Origin: Lentinus brumalis
Lineage: Eukaryota > Basidiomycota > Agaricomycetes > Polyporales > Polyporaceae
Reading direction: 5' to 3'
Assembly: GCA_001792895.1 (NCBI GenBank)
Contig: MARA01000005.1
Location: forward strand, 2,108,001 to 2,172,000
DNA: 64,000 nt
This document shows, piece after piece, positions 26,112 through 35,860 of this stretch. The notes under the pieces were generated by a model that was given only the letters and a program-made list of their open reading frames with translations, was not told the DNA's origin and ran no database searches. Numbering within the stretch: the first letter of the stretch is position 1; every line of letters starts with the position of its first letter. Both the position numbers and the translations under genes were made by a program.

Positions 26112-29100
26112 TCATATACCAATGCCACCGTGTTCTCTACGCATATGAGCATATACACCTCCGCCACTGTCAGTGTCCCCGAATGTCTTCATGCAGACCC
26201 AACACATGTGGGTGCCGCAATGCACGCACTTCATATGGTTACAACCGCCGCTCTTCTCCAGACCAGCTCCGCACCCTGGACAAGCCTTGACGCCATGTTC
26301 GTCGCGCCAGCGTCGGAACGAGTCCTCGCCCCCGGAACGATTATCCTTGAATTCCGCACACGTCAGCCCCTCGTGGAACTCAACGTGGCACGTCGAGCAT
26401 ACACGAGCGAGGCAGGACGGGCATCGGAGGAGCGTACCATCCGTGGAGGCGCGGTAGATGGTCTGGCAGTCTGCCGTAGGACAGTACCGGAATTCCTGCG
26501 CTCGACTGTGGATGTGGGACAGGAACGTAGCCTCGAGAAGACGCGACTCCTCTCCGGGTGTCAATAGGGATCGGATGATCTCCAGAGGTATCTCATACCC
26601 ACATGCCGTGCTCGCCGACCCAGCCTCCTGTCCAAGCTCGGCAAGGCACGCAGCCACTGTTTGTGCAGCGCCCTGTGTAGGCTGTCCGAGCGAACCCAGG
26701 TAGTGCTGCAAACAAGAGCGACAGTAAGTATGAGAACACGGCAAGATGAGGGGGTCTGTGATGTCGCAGAGGCAGACGGGACAAGACGCATCCTCGGAGA
26801 GTTGTGGGGCATCCGCTGGGCTCCGCACGCCAGGGAAGTTCGTGACTGCTTCTCGCGCGATACGCGATGCAGTCTCGTCGCCGCGTACAACGAGACGTCT
26901 GTTGATGACGTCCAGTAGGACCTTGTCTCCCAGCGCACCCTGCAACTCCTGGAAACCACCGCGGAGCATACGGGTGAATGCTTCCTTGTCCAGTTCGAGG
27001 ACATGCTCTTGTGCCTGAAGCTGCTCAAGCATGGCTAGGATGCGATTCCTGGCAGCGGTACGAGCCGCCTGGGCACCGAAAACGTGCAGCGTCCGCATAC
27101 GAGCGTCGCATTTGACATAAGTCCCTGTCTGTGTTGTGACCTCGTCCTCCAGAAAGCGCGACCCAGCTGCTGTAGAGAAGTGCTCATGCCATGCGACTTG
27201 CGATGTCGCATCATGGACGAGATCGCCTCTGAGCAGCTGCTCCAACTCCGCCTTGAGGCGGCCTAGCGCTTTAGCATCGGCTCCGTACGCTCGTAAGTAG
27301 ACCTTCTCAACGTGAAGTCCATTTTCGTCCTTGTCGTGGTAGCGCAACCTGCAAGTCTGCAGCGTGTCCCTGAGCATGTCGATCTCTGAGCGGAGAGTAG
27401 CGAACTGCTGGGATGGCAGCATATACTTGATAGAATGGACAAGCTCGAGGAAGATCTGACTACCACGGAGGAAGGTCTGACGGCTGGCCTGGAGGGTCGC
27501 AACAGCTTGTTGCGCCGCGTCGGCGTCCGCGAACTGCACGAACGCCACGAGCTTGGCCTTGTTCTTGTTCTGCCTGGGCTCGAGGAAGTCGAAGGACTCC
27601 AGAGGTCCAAACCTGGTGAGAAGTCGACGCAGCTCTCCGAGTGAACTCTCGACGACGAAGCTCGGCCGCCCGAGCGAGACGGATGATGCACGGCAAAACG
27701 TCTTGAGATGGACCGCAGATGCGTCGAGCGGAAGGCCCTTCAGCTCCACGGAGAACGATGAGGTTTGGTTCCGTGACGGAGGTTGGAATATTGCGCGAAG
27801 AGTGGTCCCGTTGAATGACAGTCCATCCAGTCGCGCAACCTGCTCTTTCGCCTTGGACAAGGTAGGGTAGTGGGCCCAAGCTGTGAGGCTCGGGGCAAAC
27901 CAGCTGAGTTTGACCTTGGTACTACGCAAGATCGCCCTCCCGCTTTCAGCGGCGCGGAGATCTAGTCGAGCAGTGGCGCCTCTGAGCTCGTCGGCCTTCC
28001 CGAGTCCAGCTGCGGCTCGAGTGGCATGGGCGGTATCGAGATACTCGACGCGTGCCGATGGCAGTAATCGCTCATCTCGTGCTGGCAGAATGATGACGCT
28101 CTTCAGAGCACCGAAAGGTTCTGCGAGTTCGATCAGTTGGGCGTGCGTTGCGACATCGGGGATATTATGAAGAACCACGGAGTGAGACTCGAAAGCAGTG
28201 ATGATGGCTTGGACGCGAGCACCCGGTCCGTAGATGACCTTGCTGTTCAGTTTCGCCAGAGTGACAGTGGTCGTTTCATCGATGTCCGCGATTTCATCTT
28301 CATCGTGAGCCTGGATCAGAGACTCAGCAGCGCGATGCCCGCCTGCGCGCACAGGTTCGGAGCCTTCAAGCGTGCCCTTGTGGGGGGAAAAATGTAGTCA
28401 GGCGCGTAGCACTCAGAGCAAGTACCTGATAGAACCTACCGTGACTGCGACTTGTGCAGGATCGAGAACGTCGTGACTGACGACAGGAGAAGATGGCTTA
28501 GGATGCCAGAAAGAGCACGTATGACCCTTGGTGCATCGTCCTTGGAGAAAATATTTGCACGCTCCGTACGATGGCGAGGGAGACGTATCCGCGGGGAAGG
28601 TCCGGTCACAACCTGGGTATGAACATACTGTCAATAACCGTTGGTACAGAATTACTGTGAGGGCCTTACCGGTGGTTGAGCGGTCGACACCCTTAGAGGG
28701 ACGAAGTGCAATATTGCCGACAGACTGCTTCCGAACGGTCGGCGCAGGATGGGGAAAGGGACAAGCGCTGCCTTTACTGCACTTCCCTTGCGCGTAGAAC
28801 TTGCACGATCCGAACGCACCAGTGCTCCCGCTGGAGAAGCCCTTCTCGATAGCTGGGGTGAATGTGGGTGCTGAAGGTCGTAGATCACCAGATGCGGGTG
28901 GCGGTGTGATGATGGGTGCTCGAGGATCACACCGTGGATGCAGGTAGTGACAACCGTCTCCGAACTGGCATGATCCTTGCAGATAGTATTGACATGCGGG
29001 CGGCGCAGTGGCAGTCGCTTGTGCGGAAACGATGTGAACTTGGACATAGCCGGCGGACGGATGGGGAGCCAGCATACGACTCCGAGGTGGATCCTCACCC

Positions 29101-29201
29101 TGTTTCCTGGGCGAATGCGAAAACTTGCAAGCCGTACCACGATTGCAATGTCCCTGCTGGAAGTATCGACACGGTTGGCGGGCTGACGAGTCGAACATCA
29201 T
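26112..29201 (-). CDS. CCCH zinc-finger / RBR E3 ubiquitin ligase
   Basis: This is a predicted RING-between-RING ubiquitin ligase with an RNA-binding front end, about 1,000 residues. Four CCCH fingers of the form C-x7-C-x5-C-x3-H lie in the first ~270 residues (CRYFQQGHCNRGTACKFSH is the first). A long middle region follows with RRM/KH-like segments such as SVVLHNIPDVATHAQLIELA. The C-terminal RBR begins with RING1 (CPVCLCDITDPLILPCSHTY), then the in-between RING (RYCPTADCQTIYRA, CPSCLARVCSTCHVEFH), then Rcat (CPGCGAGLEKSGGCNHMKC) with the catalytic Cys in GGCNH. The start at 29201 is the first of two Met codons just before CCCH1. Two introns (in the CCCH3-CCCH4 linker and after AQVAVT) keep frame. 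The architecture resembles the C-terminal part of plant DEAH11/12 proteins without the helicase. The gene sits between two 2OG paralogues. Confidence 0.88.
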
Positions 29202-29736
29202 AGTGAGCCGGAAGCCACACAGTGTCAAGCGTAAAAAGAAATATGGTGCAGCACAAGGCCCCGGGATATAGGGCGATGGTCGTAAGGCTTCGGTGGGAGA
29301 AACGTGTTCCCCTGCCCTTCGCGAAGCTGGAAGTAAACCTTCCTTCAGCGTGGCAGCCGTGTCTGCCACCAGACGGTCTGACGGTATCGTGACTCATGCC
29401 GCGTTCTGCATCCGTCCTGCACGCTCTCCGTCCTTTGGGCAGGTCGTCAGTTTGTGTTCCGAGACAATTTCCCACATACTTACTTTCGGGAAGGACATGG
29501 CTGAATGGTGGTTGAGACTGCGAATGAAGTGTATATCTTGTTTACCGCTTATGGTAGCTTCGATATTGCCGGGCTCAAGCCGGATGATTCGGGACGGGTC
29601 TGTGCTGGTCTTGAGTTTTTCGCCTTGTCTCGCTAGACGATGGCATGGATTGGATGAAGTACTTATGAATCAGGAAGGGGATATACATATGACACTGCTC
29701 TGTCTTATCTCTGCAATACCTTGACTTCTACTTTCC
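29202..29736. other. RBR gene promoter and 3' flank of 2OG copy 2
   Basis: 535 bp without an assignable gene. A Met-initiated frame extends the RBR gene upstream to 29369, but it lacks conservation clues and I read it as 5' UTR. Confidence 0.4.
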
Positions 29737-31703
29737 CTAACCCTCAGCACCCTCCACCTTCCGCAACACGAGGAGGGCATACGACACATATACGCTATTC
29801 CAGGCCTGCGCTTCGTTCCTGGTGTAGTTGCACATCCCCTCTGGCTCCTCATTGGAGTAGATATACAGGGAGCGGGCCAGGTCGAGGGAAAAGACAGGTA
29901 CGTTCCCGACCTCTTCCAACCACGGGTACCCGCACTCGGTGTGGCTGGGCATGGGCATTCTACATAGTAAGGAGGCCTCGAAGAGTTTTTCGATATGTCC
30001 CCGAGTGAACGGAATGACGGAGTTTTCGATGCGTCCCCGAGCGTCCGCGTCGCGGGACGTTTCGGAATCTTGGGTGGAATCGTCTTCGTCGTGTGACTCG
30101 AACGTCGTCTGCGTCGTGAGCACGACGGGGAGTTGCTTGACGTCGACGCCGGGCAGCGCGAGCGCAGATTGGTAGAGGAGCGCATCGAAGTCGCTGAGCT
30201 CCGTGGTGCCCATGCAGTACTTGTGCTCGAGCATGATGCCAAATGGTGCCTGCATCTGGCTCATCAGCTCCGTGGCCTCCTGACGCACTCGAGCTGTTGT
30301 CTCCGTCTCCACGCCAGCTCCGGACGTACGGAATATCTTGAACGCAATCAAAGCACTGTGGCCTCCCCAGATCTCGTCGACGCGATACGGGACGTCCGGA
30401 TAGAAGGCACACCAGTGGCCTTCATGCGCAAGCATCTTCTTGCCGTCGATTATCAGGCCGTCGCTGGGGGAACTATCATCGCCTAGGCCGAGCAGGAACG
30501 TCCCAATTAGGTCCTTTTGCGGCGTGTCTCTGTGTCTACCGAAGTGATTCCCAGGGCCGTAAAGGTGGATCTTGCAAGGTTCGACCCGAACGCCGCCGTG
30601 AGTATAGAAGTTCTGGTCCCAAAGCGCCGCGATGCGCTCCAGGAGCTCGGGCTCCACGCTGAACTCGGTCGCCGGGATCTCACGGACTCCGCTGACGTTG
30701 TCGTCGACCTTCGTCACCTGCTCCCGCACGTCGCCATAACCAGACACGTCAGCGTTCTTGTACCACTGGTGGAGGCGTCTTGACATCGCCGCCTCCGGTT
30801 TCAAGATCTTTGTAGGACGGTGGCAGTCGACAGGCTCGCACTGGGCGCGAGAGACTATTTCGCCGTTGAACGTGCATTCCGGCCTGGTGACTTGCAGCTT
30901 GAACTGGTCCAAGCGTCCGAACGCCTTATTGTGCACGTGCTGGGCGTAGATGTCCGAGAGCTTAGCGATGATTGCCTATGCGTGGCGGATGAGTGACGTT
31001 GTGTACATAGCGACGGCAACACACGCACCGCGTTCTGCGCTTCCCTTGCGCTCTCCTCCCCAGTTAGCCCCACATCAATCTCGATCATGTCCTTCTTGAG
31101 GTCCAGTGGTCGTCCATAGGATATCATGTGGTCGGCCAGTTTGTCGAGCTGTGTCGGGCTGTACCCTATGGATAATGTGGAGCCGGCCTTTTTGATGGCG
31201 TGTATAAGCTTCAAGCCCACAGTAGAAAACTCCTGCGCTACTGGAACCGAGGTCGCTTCAGACTGGGAAGGTTGAGTATCCACCTATGAGAAAGCAACGT
31301 CAACTCAGCGGGCACAGTGTGGTCGCACCAGAAGATCTCACGTCGTGGGCAACAACTGAGGGGCCCGCTGTGCCATCCTTCGAAGTATCCTTGGTCTGTC
31401 CTGCCCGTCCACGCCGCTGTTCGGTGGGGGGAGCTTGGGGTTCGAGGATCGGCGAGGGTGGTTGGACCTTAAAACGCGAGGTCTGTCCTGCCCGTCCACG
31501 CCGCCGATCGGGCTGGCGAGCTTGGGGTTCGGGGATCGGTGAGGGTGGTTGGACATCAGTGCGTTTGCGCTTGAGAGCCCCCGTGTACGCGGCGGGCTTT
31601 GGGGATCGGGAATCGGTGGGGTTGGTTGAACCTCAGTGCGTTTGCGCTTGAGAGACGCCCGTGTACGCGGCGGGCTTCGGGCAGTTGCTGTTGACTTAGG
31701 CAT
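29737..31703 (-). CDS. 2OG-Fe(II) oxygenase family protein, copy 2 (probable pseudoenzyme; one frame break)
   Basis: This paralogue of the gene at 23970-25759 has the same three-part layout and the same intron positions. Shared blocks include DVSGYGDVREQVTKVD, RVEPCKIHLYGPGNHFGRHR and DTPQKDLIGTFLLGLGD. The proximal HxD (RHRDTP) is kept, but the distal His is Tyr (PDVPYRVDEI) and the Arg expected to bind 2-oxoglutarate is Ser (WGGHSALIAFKIFR). It is therefore unlikely to be a normal oxygenase. The leader exon is expanded by ~87-bp tandem repeats encoding VQPPSPI(P/L)EPQA-type units. From the ATG at 31703, which matches the copy-1 start, the frame is broken at a C5 run (31578-31582). One extra base there would restore repeat phase and the splice phase at the exon end. 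I treat it as a gene with a possible consensus error. Confidence 0.72.
31393..31680 (-). repeat. ~87-bp tandem repeat in the leader exon of 2OG copy 2
   Basis: On the plus strand GGTCTGTCCTGCCCGTCCAC starts at 31393 and again at 31480, a period of 87 bp. A third, diverged unit covers about 31577-31680, and GTGCGTTTGCGCTTGAGAG occurs twice. The period is a multiple of three, so units can be added without changing frame. Confidence 0.85.
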
Positions 31704-32137
31704 TGCTCTGTGTGAGATAGTGGTAGAATGTGTTGGTTCGCTAGTAGCGCAGCGATGTCCGCTGAGATTGGCCATGAATGACTGGATGAGAACTGAGTGA
31801 GGCGCAACTCACATCGGAGGATGAGTGCGATGGGTGCGATGGCTGTTGGTGGACGGCGACAAGAGAGACCCTCTTCTTATTGTCTTGTTTACAGGCGCCC
31901 ACAACCAGAGCATGAGGGATCCCCCCACGCCACCGAGACGAAGAAAGCAGAGCGCAACGGATCCATCGAATGTCTCCAGCATGGCAAGTCGCGGTGTTCT
32001 CCGGTAGCGAACAAGTTCCCGGAGGCTAGCCCGATGTCAGCCACCTGGGGCCCGAATAATACTGGACGGACTCGAGGACGGGCTGTTCACGACGGCCTTA
32101 CTTCGCACTCCCACCACATCTCTACTGACGACCCGCC
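31704..32137. promoter_or_regulatory. Divergent promoter of 2OG copy 2 and the GIN4-like kinase
   Basis: 434 bp between divergent start codons. I recognise no TATA box or defined site. Confidence 0.4.
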
Positions 32138-34613
32138 ATGACTGACACCGGCTCACCGAGCGCGTTTCCTCGCCTCTCAAAGCAGGGCGGCGACCCCAAG
32201 ATGATCGGGTTGTGGAAGGTCGGGCGGACGATCGGCAAGGGTAGTTCAGGTGCGTCTCCTCCGTGCTCGCTCTCGGTCCTCGTCCTCACGCCCTCGGCAG
32301 GGCGCGTGCGGCTCGCCCGTCATTCCAAGACAGGCCAGTACGCGGCGGTGAAGATCGTGTCGAAGACTGCGCTTCTCAGCTCGCGCATGTCCCTCCACAG
32401 TCTGGGAGACGAGGCGGACCGCATCCTGCACAGCATCGAGCGGGAGATCGTGATCATGAAGCTCATCGAACACCCGAACATCATGCGGCTCTACGACGTC
32501 TGGGAGACCTCGACCGAGCTGTATCTCATCCTCGAGTACGTCGAGGGCGGCGAGCTCTTCGACTACCTCTGCAGCAAGGGCCGTCTCTCCTCGAAGGAGG
32601 CTCTCGGCTACTTCCAGCAGATCATCACCGCTATCGACTACTGCCACCGCTTCAACATCGCGCACCGTGACCTCAAGCCGGAGAACCTTCTCCTCGACCG
32701 CGACAAGAACATCAAAGTCGCTGACTTCGGCATGGCGATCTGGCAGGGCGCAGATAACATGCTTCTCACCGCCTGCGGCAGCCCGCACTATGCCGCTCCG
32801 AGGTCATTATGGGCAGCGAGTACGACGGCACAGCGTCCGATATCTGGTCTTGCGGCATCATCCTCTACGCTCTCCTCGCTGGGCGGCTCCCCTTCGACGA
32901 CGAAGACCTCCCCACTCTCCTCGAGAAGGTCAAGCTCGGCAAGTTCAACATGCCCACTGACATCGACGACCGCGCGAAGGACCTCATCCGCCGCATGCTT
33001 GAGAAGAGCGTCAAGAAGCGCATCACCATCGCCGAGATCCTCAAGCACCCGTTCTACACGAGCCAGAAGCCCAGACCGATGAAGTGCGACGTACCGAAGC
33101 TGAGTGAGATCGCGCGCCCGCTCACGAGTAAGGACGGCATCGATCCGGATATCTTCGCCAACCTGCGCACGCTCTGGCCGGACACCGACGATGAGCAGAT
33201 CAAGGCTCTCCTCATGGATCCCAAACCGTCGTGGGAGAAAGGTGTCTATCACTTGCTTGTCCAGTATCGCGCCAAGCACCTAGAGAACCATGACGAAGCT
33301 GAGGAGAGGCGATTGACGGAGGGGCGCGCGGAGCGACGCAAGGCGAAGCGCGAGGCAGATACGAAGGAGAGGAAGCAGCTTATGGCGGACCTTCCGCCAC
33401 GCACGGGCCCACCAACGCCGTCTCGAGCTGCCGCGCGAACCCCCCGGGGGTCACGCAGAGGTCTTCTTCGCCGTCTCCCACTCCTGGTCCTAGCCGTCAG
33501 CGACAGGGGCCCCTGCTTGGCCCGACTGCCACTCCGTTGTCCTCCTCCGCTGCAGGATCGACCTCTTCCTCGCCGAAGCCTCCGTCCCTGCGATCTCCCC
33601 GCCCTCAGGTGCCGCTGCCGCCAATCGAAGTGCCGCAAGTTGAGGATGTGCGCGTGCAACAGTTCCTGCACCAGATCGCCCAGCATCTCCAGGCGCTGCA
33701 AGCTCCAGGAGACACGCCTTCGCGCGAGCATGCGGACTATGATGAGCTCTTCTCCCCGCTCACGACGCCGCTCCGACAATTCGGCGTCCCGATCCTAGCC
33801 CAGGACAACTTTGAGGACGACGCAGAGGATCCCTTCTGTATCATCGATATGCCACGGGAACAGACTAGGCCGCTCAGCATTCGGAGACGCACGCAGGCAA
33901 CCGAGGACAAGGAGAATGCGGGCAGTGGCAGGGCGTACCTCACAGTGGACACGGACGTTCCCGACCGCAAGTCCTCCATGAGGAGCAACACCACCGCTGC
34001 CTCCACTAGCACCGCATCTTCGACCAAGCGTGTCCAACTCCTGGAGCCTCCGGCTCACCGAGGTCGTCTCAGGAAGCGGCACGATCGTCAGGTCTCGCCG
34101 ACGTCGCCCATGTCCGCGTTCTCCGAAGGCTCCTTCGTCCTGCCGTCCACGCCCAAGCAGCGCTGGTTCGGCGCGCTGTTCCGCTTCAAGCCGAACAGCT
34201 ACCGCCTCCTCTTGACGCAGGACGCGCAGCACACACACGCGACCTGTCGGCGGCTGCTCGAGGATATGGGAGTGTCCATCTCTACCGGGGAGTACGTGGC
34301 GGGCTCGGACGCGCTCATGCTGTCGTGCGTGCTCACGGACTCGCGCGAACGCGATAGAGAGGGCGTGATGTCAACTGTGCGGGGGCTGCGCTTCCGTGTG
34401 GAGATCGGAAGACCCAGCCCGGCGCATGTCGCGGCGGGGTACGCGGTGTTGCTGCGGCTGATACTGGAGAAGGGTGCGGCGAACACCCTGAAGCACATCT
34501 ACAATCGCATGAGGAGGGACTGGGACTTGGACAGCCCACCGGTCCCGTACGAGAGCGTATCGACTCGGCAGTTGGAGGATGAGAGGTTCGTGGAGGTTGT
34601 GTACGAGAACTGA
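32138..34613 (+). CDS. GIN4/HSL1/NIM1-type septin- and cell-cycle-linked Ser/Thr kinase, two frame breaks
   Basis: This is a CAMK-group kinase of the Gin4/Hsl1/Kcc4 family, which acts at the bud neck or septum and restrains Swe1/Wee1. Kinase motifs are RTIGKGSSGRVRLARHSKTG (joined across an intron ending at 32298), AAVKIVSKTAL, FNIAHRDLKPENLLL, KVADFGMAIWQG and ACGSPHYAAP. The next residues, EVIMGSEYDGTASDIWSCG, are in another frame: one base is missing between 32799 and 32800, inside the APE motif. A second break lies in the C6/G5 run at 33440-33450, where the frame of TGPPTPSRAAARTP passes to SSSPSPTPGPSRQ. The C-terminal ~120 residues (SYRLLLTQDAQHTHATCRRL) fit a fungal KA1-like domain. 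Both breaks are single-base losses and the flanking coding sequence is intact, so sequence error seems likelier than decay. About 810 residues if continuous. Confidence 0.85.
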
Positions 34614-34884
34614 TGCTTGCTCTCGTGGAGGATTGCTTACTAGTATTGACCATTTAGCGGGAATATTCTATCTGACTTAATACTTGCTTCACCTGAAGTA
34701 CGCGGAGGTGTGAACGCGGAGATGACGACAGATGCATTGCGAGAGAGAAAGATAGTATATCGATACATCTGGGGAGTACACGCACTCGGGTAAGCGATGA
34801 AAGGCCATGCCTGCCGATGCTACGCACCTATGAAGCCCGAGACTATCCTGCACACCTACGCCGTATGCGCAGCCTGACCCCGTC

Positions 34885-35643
34885 TCAAACACCATCCATT
34901 GTCTGAATAGTGGATGCGAATTTCGAAGGCGGCTCAAGAAGTAAGGGAGCTTCGTCTGTGTCCATCGCCTCTTCTGGGGTTTGGGAAGCAGTCTCCGCCT
35001 TCTCCTTCAAGAGAGGATGCTGACCGGGTCGCGCAAGTACAACGGTCTCGGGAGATGCGCTGGAAATCCTGATGAAACGTAGTTGCTGCACGTACGCCGC
35101 TTCCTGCTGGTCCCATTTACGAAAGAGTTCCACATTGATCGGATGTGTGAGGTCGATGACCTCTGCATGAAGGTATTCACCAACTGATACAGCGCAGGAC
35201 GGGAAAAGGACTCACCCATGCCAGTGCGATACAGCTCGGTTTCCCGCAACTTCTGTTCCTCCAGCTTCTGCTCCTTCATGCTTCTTGGCCTCCCTTTGCG
35301 CCGTGCTGCCTTCTCTGCCTCGATCTCGCTGTCGAACCGTGCCAGCCAGATCTCCCGTACGACGAAGTGCAGCTCCTCCAAGCTGAGCTCGCCTTCTGGT
35401 GGGAGTGCATGGTAGAAGAAGCTGTATATGCTGACTGTAAGTGTGTAAGCGTCACAGTTCCAAGAGCGCAATGATCTCGCACTCACCTTGAGAGCCCTGC
35501 TTCTTGTGCCGCTCCTTCGAGAGCTCGACGAGCCTGCTTTTCCTGATTTGTGTCCGGACGAGTTGTCCCGCTTTACGAGATTGCGGGTGGAAGACCTTCT
35601 CCTTCTTTCCGCCAGATGTCTTGGTTCCAGACGTTTTCGCCAT
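34885..35643 (-). CDS. TMA16: Translation machinery-associated protein 16
   Basis: TMA16 is a small conserved protein found on 60S ribosomal particles. The start at 35643 gives MAKTSGTKTSGGKKEKVFHP; an upstream in-frame Met at 35670 is less likely. The family block KVFHPQSRKAGQLVRTQIRK, then LVELSKERHKKQGSQ, is followed by SIYSFFYHALPPEGELSLEE, REIWLARFDSEIEAEKAARR and KGRPRSMKEQKLEEQ. Two introns with GTGAGT donors join the blocks in frame. The C-terminal ~60 residues are divergent and Ser/Glu/Pro-rich. About 215 residues. Divergent from the glycosyltransferase-like gene with 217 bp between start codons. Confidence 0.88.
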
Positions 35644-35860
35644 CGTTGCTGCGACGATAGTGGTAGGCAAGAACGAAACTTGCAGTAGATGGACGTTGGG
35701 TGGACGTGAGTAGGACTTCGGTTAAGGAAATTTGGTGATCGAGAGCCACGTGGACGACCCAGAAAGGGAATCACGGTTGAGATGAGTAGTACGGAGGCGG
35801 TCGACAAGGACGCGCGACGCCTCCCCCCACATCCTTCAGTATTGCTCTCGGATACTCAGA

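Noticed and set aside
32246..32788. A 180-codon minus-strand frame over the GIN4-like kinase
   Set aside because: It mirrors the GC-rich codon use of the kinase gene on the other strand; no domain.
33450..33500. A short intron as the explanation for the second frame break in the GIN4-like kinase
   Set aside because: The only GT...AG pair that restores frame spans about 34 nt with a weak GTCTTC donor, shorter than any other intron here.
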